Below are positions 32,459-40,430 of a DNA stretch of 64,000 bases, piece by piece; the stretch's first letter is position 1, and each line of letters opens with the position of its first letter. The position numbers and the translations under genes are program-made. The DNA is from Deltaproteobacteria bacterium (GTDB lineage Bacteria > Desulfobacterota > Desulfuromonadia > Desulfuromonadales > BM103). The stretch is from contig VAUL01000008.1 in NCBI GenBank assembly GCA_005774545.1, forward strand, positions 1-64,000, given 5' to 3'. The notes beneath the pieces were generated by a model, which saw only the letters and a list, made by a program, of their open reading frames with translations, ran no database searches and was not told the DNA's origin.

Positions 32459-33271
32459 TTAGAAGCTATGCTCCTCCCCCGGGAACACCCCCGCCTTGAC
32501 CTCGCGGATGTAGTCGTCGATCCCGGTGCGGACGGTGGCGGAGATGTCGGCGTAGCGCTTGACGAATTTCGGCGAGTACTTTTCGCACAGGCCGAGGATG
32601 TCGTGGATGACCAGCACCTGCCCGTCGCACTGCACGCCGGCGCCGATGCCGATGGTCGGGATCGCGATGCCGGCGGTGATTTCCGCGGCCAGCGCCGCCG
32701 GGATCCCCTCCAGCACCACGGCGCAGGCGCCGGCCTCGACCACGGCCCGGGCGTCTTCGCGCAGCTGGGCGGCCTGGGCCTCCTCGCGCCCCTGCACCCG
32801 GTAGCCGCCCATGCGGTGCACCGACTGCGGGGTCAGGCCGATGTGGCCGACCACCGGCACGTCCATGGCGACGATGGCGCGGATCGTCTCGGCGACGTGC
32901 ACCCCCCCCTCGAGCTTGACCGCCTGCGCCCCCCCTTCCTTGACCAGCCGCCCGGCGTTGCGACGCGCCTCGCTCAGATCGACCTGGTAGGAGAGGAACG
33001 GCAGGTCGGCGACCACCAGCGCCCGGGAGACCGCCCGCGCCACGGCGCGGGTGTGATAGAGCATCTCCTCCATGGTCACCGGCAGGGTGGTGTCGTAGCC
33101 GGCGGTGACCACCCCGGCCGAATCGCCGACCAGCACCACGTCGATGCCGGCCTGGTCCATGATGCGGGCGAAGGGGTAGTCGTAGGCGGTGAGCACGGCG
33201 ATCTTCTCGCCCCGCGCCTTCATCGCCTGCAGGTCGGGGATGGTCTTGCGTTTCGGTCTGGCGTCGCTCAT
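32459..33271 (-). CDS. panB: 3-methyl-2-oxobutanoate hydroxymethyltransferase
   Basis: A 270-residue TIM-barrel enzyme adding a hydroxymethyl group from methylene-THF to ketoisovalerate. Conserved blocks: TAYDYPFARIMDQAGIDVVLVGDSAG (Mg site), YHTRAVARAVSRALVVADLPF, EGGAQAVKLEGG, VPVVGHIGLTPQSVHRMGGY, ACAVVLEGIP and PTIGIGAGVQCDGQVLVIHDILG. Complete, with normal length. First of the pantothenate set in this run, 27 bases after rsmA. Confidence 0.98.
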   Translation of the reverse strand: MSDARPKRKTIPDLQAMKARGEKIAVLTAYDYPFARIMDQAGIDVVLVGDSAGVVTAGYDTTLPVTMEEMLYHTRAVARAVSRALVVADLPFLSYQVDLSEARRNAGRLVKEGGAQAVKLEGGVHVAETIRAIVAMDVPVVGHIGLTPQSVHRMGGYRVQGREEAQAAQLREDARAVVEAGACAVVLEGIPAALAAEITAGIAIPTIGIGAGVQCDGQVLVIHDILGLCEKYSPKFVKRYADISATVRTGIDDYIREVKAGVFPGEEHSF

Positions 33272-33298
33272 TTTTTCATCCTCGCTGAAAAAATGATG

Positions 33299-34135
33299 CT
33301 AACCCACATCCGGCGGACTGTCCAGAGGAAAGCCGGCCGCCCCCAGGGCGGCGGCCAGGGCCGCCAGCGCCCTGATCGAGAGCGTTTCGCCGCGCACCGC
33401 GGCGGGGAGCCCCACGGCGGCTAGGGCACGGTCCACGGCTGCGGCGTCGTAGCCGGCGCCGAGCAGGCCGTTGCGCAGCGTCTTGCGGCGCTGGGCGAAG
33501 ACCGCTTTGACCAGGCGGCGGAAGGCGGCCTCGTCGGCGACCGGGGCGAGCGGCTGCGGGCGCGGGTCGAAGCGCAGCACCACCGATTCGACCTTGGGCG
33601 GCGGGAAGAAGCAGCCGGGCGGCACCTTGACCACCCGCGCCACCTCGTACCAGTTCTGCACCAGCACCGAGAGGATGCCGTAGTCGCGCGTCGCCGGCGC
33701 GGCCAGCAGGCGCTCGCCGACCTCCTTCTGGAACATCAGCACCAGGCGGGAGAAGAGCGGGCGGTGATCGAGGATCTTGAAGAGGACCTGGCTGGAGATG
33801 TTGTAGGGGAGATTGGCCACCAGCCGGTAGGGCGGCCGGACAAGGAGCGCCGGCCAGTCGGCCTTGAGGACGTCGCCGAGGTGGACGGCAAGGTGCGCAT
33901 CGCCGCGGCGTTCCAGGGCCGCGGCCAGGTCGCGGTCGACCTCGAAGGCGGTCACCTCCGCGCCGGCGGCGAGCAGCCGGTCGGTGAGCGCCCCGGGACC
34001 GGGGCCGATCTCCACCACCTGCGCGCCGGGCGACAGTTCCGCGGCGGCCAGGATCTGCTCGACCACGTGCGGCGCGCGCAGGAAGTTCTGGCCGAACCTC
34101 TTCCGCGGGCGATGGCCTTTGACCTCATCGCTCAT
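33299..34135 (-). CDS. rsmA: 16S rRNA dimethyladenosine transferase RsmA/KsgA
   Basis: A 278-residue SAM methyltransferase that dimethylates two adjacent adenines near the 3' end of 16S rRNA. It has RKRFGQNFLRAPHVVEQIL, the SAM loop VEIGPGPGALTDRLL, the catalytic LVANLPYNISSQVLFKIL and MFQKEVGERLLA, and FFPPPKVESVVLRF. Normal length. The ATG at 34135 falls at the edge of an interspersed repeat and is 10 bases from the tsaD stop. Confidence 0.97.
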   Translation of the reverse strand: MSDEVKGHRPRKRFGQNFLRAPHVVEQILAAAELSPGAQVVEIGPGPGALTDRLLAAGAEVTAFEVDRDLAAALERRGDAHLAVHLGDVLKADWPALLVRPPYRLVANLPYNISSQVLFKILDHRPLFSRLVLMFQKEVGERLLAAPATRDYGILSVLVQNWYEVARVVKVPPGCFFPPPKVESVVLRFDPRPQPLAPVADEAAFRRLVKAVFAQRRKTLRNGLLGAGYDAAAVDRALAAVGLPAAVRGETLSIRALAALAAALGAAGFPLDSPPDVG

Positions 34136-34153
34136 CGCTCAGCACTCAGCACT
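34129..34153. repeat. Partial TGAGCGA-family repeat overlapping rsmA start and tsaD end
   Basis: CTCATCGCTCATCGCTCAGCACTCAGCACTG: three heptad-like units that here contribute the rsmA start codon region and reach the tsaD stop. Confidence 0.6.
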
Positions 34154-35153
34154 GATCCAGCGCCCACGTCGCCAGCGGCTCGGTGTCGAGGCCGGCGACA
34201 CGCCCGAGGCGCAGGTAGTGGTCGGCGGGGACGCCGAGCATCGCCGCGTTGTCGCCGCACAGGGACGGGCTCGGGAAATGCACGGTGAATCGGCCTGTTG
34301 CGGCCAGCTCGCTGAAGCGCTTCCTTAGCCCCCGGTTGCAGGCCACCCCGCCGGCGACGACGATGCGCGTCAGCCCCTCGGCTTCGGCGGCGCGCAGCGT
34401 CTTGACGGTGAGAACCTCGACCATCGCCGCCTGGAAGCTGGCGCACAGGTCATTCAGGCGCGCCGCCGGCAACGGGTCGGGCGCGGGGCCGACCTCCTGG
34501 AGGACGGCGGTCTTGATGCCGCTGAAGCTGAAATCGAAACCGCCCTTGTGCAGCATCGGCCGGGGGAAGGCGACGGCTTTGGGATTCCCCTCCCCGGCCA
34601 GCCGGTCGATGACCGCACCGCCGGGATAGCCGAGGCCGAGCAGCTTGGCCACCTTGTCGTAGGCCTCGCCGGCGGCGTCGTCGAGGGTCTGGCCGAGGAT
34701 CCGGTAGCGGCCGATGCCGTCGACCCGGTAGAGGTGGGTATGCCCGCCGGAGACCGCCAGCGCCAGGAACGGGAAGTCGAGCTCCCCTTCGAGCAGCGGC
34801 GCGAGGATGTGCCCTTCCATGTGGTGCACCGCGACCAGCGGCTTCCCCGTCGCCCAGGCCAGCGCCTTGGCGGTGGAGAGGCCGGTGAGCAGGGCGCCGA
34901 GCAGCCCCGGCCCGCGGGTGACGCCGAAGCCGTCGATCCCGGCCAGCGTCACCCCGGCTTCCGCCAGCGCCTGCTCGATCACCACCGGCAGCGCCTCGAC
35001 GTGCTTGCGCGAGGCCAGCTCCGGCACCACCCCGCCGTAGCGGGCGTGCACGTCGACCTGCGAGGCGACGACATTGGAGAGCACCTGCCGGCCGTCGCGG
35101 ACGACGGCCGCCGCGGTCTCGTCACAGGAGGATTCGATGCAGAGGATAAGCAA
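34146..35153 (-). CDS. tsaD: tRNA N6-threonylcarbamoyladenosine transferase TsaD
   Basis: A 335-residue ASKHA-fold enzyme that completes t6A37 on ANN-decoding tRNAs. Visible: LCIESSCDETAAAVV, SQVDVHARYGGVVPELASRKH, the metal-binding VAVHHMEGH, AVSGGHTHLY, DDAAGEAYDKVAKLLGLGYPGG, VAGGVACNRGLRKRF and CGDNAAMLGV. Complete and normal length. Between PhoH-like and rsmA genes with gaps of about 10 bases, so part of the same transcript. Confidence 0.98.
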   Translation of the reverse strand: MLILCIESSCDETAAAVVRDGRQVLSNVVASQVDVHARYGGVVPELASRKHVEALPVVIEQALAEAGVTLAGIDGFGVTRGPGLLGALLTGLSTAKALAWATGKPLVAVHHMEGHILAPLLEGELDFPFLALAVSGGHTHLYRVDGIGRYRILGQTLDDAAGEAYDKVAKLLGLGYPGGAVIDRLAGEGNPKAVAFPRPMLHKGGFDFSFSGIKTAVLQEVGPAPDPLPAARLNDLCASFQAAMVEVLTVKTLRAAEAEGLTRIVVAGGVACNRGLRKRFSELAATGRFTVHFPSPSLCGDNAAMLGVPADHYLRLGRVAGLDTEPLATWALDQC

Positions 35154-35162
35154 GGGGAAGGC

Positions 35163-36479
35163 CTAGAGCAGATTGGCTGCCAACTCTGCCAGGTTCGACC
35201 TCTCCCCCTTGGTCAGCGTCACATGCCCGGCGATCTCCTGGCTCTTGAACTTCTCGACCACGTAGGTCAGACCGTTGCTGGCGGAGTCGACGTAGGGGTT
35301 GTCGATCTGGTAGGGGTCGCCGGTGAGGACGATCTTGGTCCCCTCCCCGGCCCGGGTGATGATCGTCTTGATCTCGTGGGGGGTGAGGTTCTGCGCCTCG
35401 TCGACGATCATGTACTGCTTGGGGATGGAACGGCCGCGGATGTAGGTGAGCGCCTCGATCTCGAGGATGCCGAGGTCGACCAGCTCCTTGTAGCCGCGCT
35501 TGCGCTTGCCGCGTTCCTCGACGGCGCCGAGCAGCAGCTCGACGTTGTCGAAGATCGGCTGCATCCACGGCGAGAGCTTCTCCTTGATGTCGCCGGGGAG
35601 GAAACCGAGGTCGCGCCCCAGGGGGAAGACCGGGCGCGACACCAGCAGGCGGTTGTAGTGCCCCTCGTCGGTCGACTTGAGCAGCCCGGCGGCGATGGCC
35701 AGCAGGGTCTTGCCGGTACCGGCCTTGCCGACCAGGGTGACCAGCTGAATCTCCTCGTTGAGGAGGATGTCGATGGCGAACTGCTGCTCGCGGTTGCGCG
35801 GGTGGATCCCCCAGATCCCCTCCTTGGGGGCGCGCAGCAACGGCACCGCGCGGCGCAGGTTGCGGCTGTAGCGGCCCAGGGCGGTGTGCGAGGGGTTGTT
35901 GCGGTCGACCAGCGTCAGGCACTGGTTGGCCAGCAGTTCCGTTTCGAGGTCGAGGTACCCCTGGGCATAGAAACGGTCGATCTCGGCACCGTCGACGACC
36001 ACCTCGGCGGTTCCCGAGTAGAGTTCGTCGATGGAGATCTTGTCCGATTCGTAGTCTTCGGCGGGGAGGCCGATGACATCGGCCTTGATGCGCAGGTTGG
36101 TGTCCTTGGTGACGAAGATCACCGGGCAGGCGCACTTCTCGCGCAGCTCCACGGCCACCGCCAGGATGCGGTTGTCGCCGTGGTCGTAGCGCAGTTCCGG
36201 CGGCAGGTGCTTGAGGTCCCCCTCGCTGTAGAGCGCCACGCGCAGGGTGCCGCCGTTCTCCAGCTGCACGCCGTCGACCAGCTTGGCCTTTTCGCGCAGG
36301 CCGTCGAGCAGCCGCGAGAGCTGGCGGGCGTTGCGGCCGATCTCGCTGAGATCCTTCTTGAAGCGGTCGACCTCCTCGATCACCGTCATCGGGATGACCA
36401 GGTCGTTCTCCTCGAAGCGGAACAACGCCTGGGGGTCGTGCAGCAGGACGTTGGTGTCCAGCACGTAGACTTTCTTCAT
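35163..36479 (-). CDS. PIN domain + PhoH-family ATPase (YlaK-like)
   Basis: A 438-residue two-domain protein. An N-terminal PIN nuclease-like domain (about 1-140; VYVLDTNVLLHDPQAL, VIEEVDRFKKDLSEIGRNAR, ILAVAVEL, FVTKDTNLRIKAD) is followed by a PhoH P-loop ATPase (Walker A VGKAGTGKTLLAIAAGL at about 262; Walker B YMIVDEAQNLTPHEIK; TGDPYQIDNPYV). These proteins are helicase-nuclease-like and linked to RNA metabolism. Start ATG 36479 begins the PIN core. Same strand and close spacing to tsaD and an upstream lipoprotein. Confidence 0.93.
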   Translation of the reverse strand: MKKVYVLDTNVLLHDPQALFRFEENDLVIPMTVIEEVDRFKKDLSEIGRNARQLSRLLDGLREKAKLVDGVQLENGGTLRVALYSEGDLKHLPPELRYDHGDNRILAVAVELREKCACPVIFVTKDTNLRIKADVIGLPAEDYESDKISIDELYSGTAEVVVDGAEIDRFYAQGYLDLETELLANQCLTLVDRNNPSHTALGRYSRNLRRAVPLLRAPKEGIWGIHPRNREQQFAIDILLNEEIQLVTLVGKAGTGKTLLAIAAGLLKSTDEGHYNRLLVSRPVFPLGRDLGFLPGDIKEKLSPWMQPIFDNVELLLGAVEERGKRKRGYKELVDLGILEIEALTYIRGRSIPKQYMIVDEAQNLTPHEIKTIITRAGEGTKIVLTGDPYQIDNPYVDSASNGLTYVVEKFKSQEIAGHVTLTKGERSNLAELAANLL

Positions 36480-36504
36480 GGCGGATAGAGCCTTCCCTGG
36501 GAGA

Positions 36505-36780
36505 TCAGCGTTCGTATTCGAGCACTTCGACGCCGTCGGCCGTAGCCAGCAGCTTGACGTAGACGGGGAGCGTCCCGCCGGGGACGGCGCGCGTCGATTC
36601 GACGACCACCTCGCCACGGGTGTTGAGCGCGTAGAGCAGCTCCTCGGGCGACTCCTCAATGGCGTACCTGGTGTAGACCTTGGTCTTGAGCAGTTCGGCG
36701 CGGGTCACCGGCTGTTCCGGGGCCAGCGAGCACCCTGCCAGCAGGGACAGGGAGAGCAGCACGACGGCAACGATACGCAT
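36505..36780 (-). CDS. Small lipoprotein
   Basis: A 91-residue protein with a lipoprotein signal (MRIVAVVLLSLSLLAGCSLA; Cys17) and a short mature domain (TRYAIEESPEELLYALNTRGEVVVESTRAVPGGTLPVYVKLLATADGVEVLEYER) of alternating strand and helix. No family recognised. A GGAGG precedes the ATG at 36780. It sits between the class V aminotransferase and the PhoH-like gene, and may mark the end of the GeoRSP transcript. Function unknown. Confidence 0.7.
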   Translation of the reverse strand: MRIVAVVLLSLSLLAGCSLAPEQPVTRAELLKTKVYTRYAIEESPEELLYALNTRGEVVVESTRAVPGGTLPVYVKLLATADGVEVLEYER

Positions 36781-36797
36781 GGCTTCGCCTCCTTCTT

Positions 36798-37958
36798 TCA
36801 GCTTGGTTGCCCGCCGCGACCGGCGGCCAGGGTGGTGACGGCGGCCAGGAAGCGGTCGATCTGGTCCGGCGTGGTGAACCATCCCGGGCTGACCCGGATC
36901 GTCCCCTCCGGAAAGGTGCCGATGGTGCGGTGCGCGTCCGGCGCGCAGTGCAGGCCGACGCGCACGCCGATGTCGAACTCCTCGTCGAGCCGGTAGCCGG
37001 CCGTCGCCGGGTCGAGCCCGTCGATGGTGAACGACAGCGCCCCGCCGTGGCGGGCCGGATCGTCCGGACCGTACATGCGCACGGCCGGCAGCCGGGAGAG
37101 TCCCGCCATCAGCTGGCGCAGCAGGTCGCGCTCATGGGCACGCAGCCGATTGAGCCCGATCTCCTGCAAAAATTCAAGGGCCGCGTGCAGGCCGGCCAGG
37201 CCGATCACGTTGAGGGTGCCGCTCTCCAGCCGCTCCGGCAGTTCGAGGGGCTGGGCGTCGGACATCGACCGCGTCCCCGTGCCGCCGTAGAGCAGCGGGC
37301 GGAGCTCGACCCCTTCGCCGACGCAGAGAAAGCCGGTCCCCGGCGGCCCCATGATCGCCTTGTGGCCGGGAACGGCGAGCAGGTCGATGGCCATCGCCGC
37401 GACGTCGATCGGGAAGAGCCCGGCGCTCTGCGCGGCATCGACCAGGAAGAGGATCCCCCGGGAACGGCACCAGGGGCCGATCTCCTCGATCGCCTGCACG
37501 GTCCCGGTGACGTTGGAGCAGTGGGTCATCACCGCCAGGCGGGTCCCCGGGGTGCAGGCGGCCTTGAAATCGGCCGGATTGACGAAGCCGTCGGCGCCGG
37601 CGGGGACGCGGACCACTTCGACCCCGCGGTCGGCCAGGGCGCGCAGCGGCCGCACCACGGCATTGTGCTCCATGGTGGTGGTCACCACCCGGTCCCCCGG
37701 TTCGAGAACCCCGAACAGGGCGAGGTTGATCGCCTCGGTGGCGTTGGCGACGAAGACGATGCGCGCCGGGTCGGTGCAGCCGACCAGCCCTGCCGCAGCG
37801 GCGCGGGCGGCCAGCACCGTGCGGCCGGCCTCGAGGGAGAGCCGGTAGCCGCCCCGGCCGGGGTTGGCCGCACCGGTGCGCATGGCGCGGTCGACTGCAA
37901 GGCAGACGGGCTCCGGCTTCGGGAAGGAGGTGGCGGCGTTGTCGAGGTAAACGGTCAT
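36798..37958 (-). CDS. Class V aminotransferase / cysteine desulfurase family (EF2568-like)
   Basis: A 386-residue PLP enzyme. It starts TVYLDNAATSFPKPEPV, has the PLP-Lys in DLLAVPGHKAIMGPPGTGFLCVG, GTGTRSMSDAQPLELPERLESGTLNVIGLAGL and the catalytic-loop Cys in GLHCAPDAHRTIGTFPEGTIRVSPGWF. It belongs to the class V subfamily (TIGR01977 type) often placed with selenium-dependent or sulfur-trafficking loci rather than with IscU. Nineteen bases after the GeoRSP SPASM gene, so probably part of that cluster. It could provide sulfur or selenium; inferred from the YedE gene in the same cluster. Confidence 0.88.
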   Translation of the reverse strand: MTVYLDNAATSFPKPEPVCLAVDRAMRTGAANPGRGGYRLSLEAGRTVLAARAAAAGLVGCTDPARIVFVANATEAINLALFGVLEPGDRVVTTTMEHNAVVRPLRALADRGVEVVRVPAGADGFVNPADFKAACTPGTRLAVMTHCSNVTGTVQAIEEIGPWCRSRGILFLVDAAQSAGLFPIDVAAMAIDLLAVPGHKAIMGPPGTGFLCVGEGVELRPLLYGGTGTRSMSDAQPLELPERLESGTLNVIGLAGLHAALEFLQEIGLNRLRAHERDLLRQLMAGLSRLPAVRMYGPDDPARHGGALSFTIDGLDPATAGYRLDEEFDIGVRVGLHCAPDAHRTIGTFPEGTIRVSPGWFTTPDQIDRFLAAVTTLAAGRGGQPS

Positions 37959-37977
37959 GCGCCCGTCGTTGTCCGGT

Positions 37978-38928
37978 TCACCGGCGCGGCGCGCGGCACA
38001 TCGGGTCGCGGCCGCCGCCGGCAGAGTTGAGCAGTTCCCCCAGGCCGCGGCAGCCGCCGAAACACACGGCGTAGTCGCGGCAGCCGAGACAGCCGGACGG
38101 CGTCTCGGCAACGCGGGCGCGCACCGCCAGGCGCCGGGGCGACTGCCAGATCACGTCGAGGTCCGTGGTCGCCAGGGAGCCGAAAGGTTCGGGCCAGGCC
38201 GCGCAGGCGTAGACGGTGCCGGCGGCGTCGACGTGCCCCAGGCTGTTGGCGGCCTGGCAGCCGCCGTATTCGCTGCGGGCCTGCTCGGCGCCCGGCGTCA
38301 TGATCTCCCAGAGGAAGCGGTCGTGGATCTCGAGCTGCAGCGCCGCCGGCCATTCCGGAGCCTGGCGCGCCCAGAGTTCCCGGAAGGCGGCGAGGTCGGG
38401 CCAGCACGGCAGATCGTCCGCGGGGATCGATTCGAACGTATCACCGATGCGGGCGTTTGGCAACTTGAAACGTTGCACGCCAGCCGTCCGGCAGAAGTCC
38501 AAAAGGCTTGGAATTACATGGAGATTCGACTTGCGCGGGAGCAGGAACAGGGCCGCTTCGATGCCGCATCCGCGCAGGCGTTCGAGCAGCTGTTTCAGGC
38601 GGGGGCGATCGACAAGGCCATCGGCGAGGAAGGCGCCGGCGTCGAGCTGCACCGCCGGCAGCGGCGCCGGCAGCCGCGCCAGGGCGGCCAGCTCCGCCTC
38701 GCTGCCGCTGCAGGTCACGGTGACCGCACAGCCGCCGGTGGCCAGGCGCGCGACGATCGCGGCGACGGCCGGGTGGACGAGCGGCCGCTGGTCGAGCGTC
38801 ACGTAGAAGACGCCGGCGGCGGCGATGCGGTCGGCCATCGCCGTCAGCACGGCGTCGCCGGCCGCCGCCCCCGGGCCGTGCAGGTCCCAGGTCAGGCGGA
38901 CGGGGGTATCGAGCAGGTCGAGGCCCAT
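37978..38928 (-). CDS. GeoRSP system SPASM-domain protein (radical SAM-like without the cluster motif)
   Basis: A 316-residue protein with a partial radical-SAM-like barrel but no CX3CX2C motif in the N-half. It ends in a SPASM-like cysteine set: GGCQAANSLGHVDAAGTVYACAAW, GCLGCRDYAVCFGGCRGLGELL and a final CRAPRR. Such proteins accompany the GeoRSP radical SAM enzyme. The missing cluster suggests a scaffold or substrate-binding subunit. Ten bases downstream of the radical SAM gene. A start at 38928 is chosen; the longer frame reads into that gene. Confidence 0.85.
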   Translation of the reverse strand: MGLDLLDTPVRLTWDLHGPGAAAGDAVLTAMADRIAAAGVFYVTLDQRPLVHPAVAAIVARLATGGCAVTVTCSGSEAELAALARLPAPLPAVQLDAGAFLADGLVDRPRLKQLLERLRGCGIEAALFLLPRKSNLHVIPSLLDFCRTAGVQRFKLPNARIGDTFESIPADDLPCWPDLAAFRELWARQAPEWPAALQLEIHDRFLWEIMTPGAEQARSEYGGCQAANSLGHVDAAGTVYACAAWPEPFGSLATTDLDVIWQSPRRLAVRARVAETPSGCLGCRDYAVCFGGCRGLGELLNSAGGGRDPMCRAPRR

Positions 38929-38938
38929 CGAGGCGCCG

Positions 38939-39940
38939 CTACTTCCAGCAGTGCGGGTCGGGCTGGTTGAAATCGCCGGTGGTGGCGAAGGCGCGCGCGG
39001 TGCACCCACCCAGGCAGTCGGCGAAGGCGCTGCAGCCGGCGCACTTGCCGGTCGCCTCCTTGGCGCGCATCGCCTTGAGGACGGGGGAGTCGAACCAGAT
39101 CGCGTCGAAGTCGTCCTTCAGGATGTTGCCGACCACCAGCGGGATGAAGCCGCACGGGGTGATGTCGCCGTTCGGCCGCAGGTGCAGCGAGAGCTTGCCG
39201 CAGCTGCTCCCCTTGACCAGCCCCTGCTCTTCATAGCCGGGGAGCGAGGCGATCACCGGGTCGTCGAAGGAGATCTTCAGGTCCGTGGTCTGCGCCTTGA
39301 CGGCCAGCGCCTCGACGTAGAAGGCCCGCCACTCCTCGGGGGAGAGGTCGAGTTCCTGGCGGTTCTTGAAGCCGCGGCCGCTGCACTTGAAGTTGTGCAG
39401 GTAGACCTGGCCGACGCCGTGGGCGCGGGCCAGGTCGAGCAGGTCGCGGAAGGCATGGTGATTGATGCGCGAGATGACCGCGCTCATGGTGCTGCGCACC
39501 CCCACCGCCTGCAGGTGGTCGAGGGCGGCCACCGCCCGGGGCCAGGCCCCGGGCATGTTGCGGAAGTCGTCGTGCAGGAGCGGATCGATGCTGTCGATGC
39601 TGATGCCGACGCTCTTGAAGCCGGCCGCCCCGAGGCGCTCCGCGGCGGCGCGGTCGAGCAGCCAGCCGTTGCTGTTCATCGATACGTTGAGCCCTTTTTG
39701 CGTCGCGTAGGCCGCCAGCTCAAAGAGATCGTCGCGGATCAGCGGCTCGCCGCCGCCGAAGTTGATGAACGGCACCTGCTTTTCGGCGAGCACGTCGACG
39801 ATCCGCTTGAGATCGGCGGTCGGCAGCTCCTCGCACTCCTCGTCGCGGCTGTAGCAGTGCTCGCAGACGAAGTTGCAGCGGTAGGAAAGCGTCCAGTTGA
39901 AAGTCAGCGGCGCGGAGAACATTTCGGTGATATCAGGCAT
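38939..39940 (-). CDS. GeoRSP system radical SAM/SPASM protein
   Basis: A 333-residue radical SAM enzyme. The [4Fe-4S] motif is CNFVCEHC (Cys22, 26, 29), followed by FINFGGGEPLIRDDLF and MNSNGWLL. The SPASM domain is complete: CGKLSLHLRPNGDITPCGF, CAGCSAFADCLGGC and a final HCW. It should modify a peptide or protein by radical chemistry, guided by the PqqD-like protein whose gene overlaps its start by eight bases. No precursor peptide gene is visible nearby. Confidence 0.92.
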   Translation of the reverse strand: MPDITEMFSAPLTFNWTLSYRCNFVCEHCYSRDEECEELPTADLKRIVDVLAEKQVPFINFGGGEPLIRDDLFELAAYATQKGLNVSMNSNGWLLDRAAAERLGAAGFKSVGISIDSIDPLLHDDFRNMPGAWPRAVAALDHLQAVGVRSTMSAVISRINHHAFRDLLDLARAHGVGQVYLHNFKCSGRGFKNRQELDLSPEEWRAFYVEALAVKAQTTDLKISFDDPVIASLPGYEEQGLVKGSSCGKLSLHLRPNGDITPCGFIPLVVGNILKDDFDAIWFDSPVLKAMRAKEATGKCAGCSAFADCLGGCTARAFATTGDFNQPDPHCWK

Positions 39941-40247
39941 CGAGCAGCCATCCTCGGGCGGTCAGGTCCTTGACGAATTCGTCGACGTCGGCCTGCAGCT
40001 CGCCGCGCTCGACGGCGAACTCCACGGCCAGTTCCGCGGCGATCTGCGCCGGGTCGCGGGTGCCGTCGCAACGCTCCCAGATCATCCCGCCGACCAGGTT
40101 GAGCTGGTGCATGGTCCCCTTCTCGATCAGCAGCACCGTGCCGCTGTCGCCGACGTCCTCGCCGGCCTCCAGGGCGCGCAGCACCTCGTCGCGGCGGCGA
40201 CGCTCGATGCGCCAGATGATCTCGGGATTGCGGCGGGGGTTGGGCAT
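39933..40247 (-). CDS. GeoRSP system PqqD-family peptide-binding protein
   Basis: A 104-residue protein with the PqqD/RRE fold: a beta start (IIWRIERRRRDEVLRA), GTVLLIEKGTMHQLNLVGGMIWERCDGTRDPAQIAAELAVEF and helix-rich end (VDEFVKDLTARGWLL). PqqD proteins bind the leader of the substrate peptide and present it to the radical SAM enzyme. It leads the three-gene GeoRSP cassette and overlaps it. A 156-base gap with interspersed repeats separates it from yedE. Confidence 0.9.
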   Translation of the reverse strand: MPNPRRNPEIIWRIERRRRDEVLRALEAGEDVGDSGTVLLIEKGTMHQLNLVGGMIWERCDGTRDPAQIAAELAVEFAVERGELQADVDEFVKDLTARGWLLDA

Positions 40248-40271
40248 AAGTTCTCGCTTGTTGTCAGTTGA

Positions 40272-40396
40272 TGATCAGCGATGAGCGATGAGTGCTGAGC
40301 GATGAGTTAAAATCACAAACCTGGCCCGAAGGCCACTCATCGCTCGTCGCTCAGCACTCAGCACTTGAGTTTTACTCATCGCTCAGTACTCAGCAC
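40272..40396. repeat. Interspersed TGAGCGA-family repeat, full copy plus extra half-copy
   Basis: Left arm of GATGAGCGATGAGTGCTGAG units, a spacer containing CCCGAAGGCC, then ACTCATCGCTCGTCGCTCAG and a second CATCGCTCAGTACTCAGCAC run. It occupies the yedE-pqqD gap 40248-40403 in the GeoRSP cluster. Confidence 0.8.
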
Positions 40397-40430
40397 TTGT
40401 TGTTCAGACTGCACGCAGTCTGAACAACAA
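40397..40430 (-). terminator. Sixteen-bp perfect hairpin over the yedE stop codon
   Basis: Arms TTGTTGTTCAGACTGC / GCAGTCTGAACAACAA with a two-base gap enclose the last codons and stop of yedE. Only a short T/A-rich edge follows. It may attenuate transcription between yedE and the GeoRSP cassette or protect the upstream mRNA. Confidence 0.55.

Noticed and set aside
37978-38928. Second active radical SAM enzyme
   Set aside because: No CX3CX2C motif is found in the N-terminal half. Only the SPASM-like cysteines remain.
32366-40396. CRISPR-like array from repeated TGAGCGA units
   Set aside because: Units are only about seven bases, contiguous and palindromically arranged, with no spacers and no cas genes.
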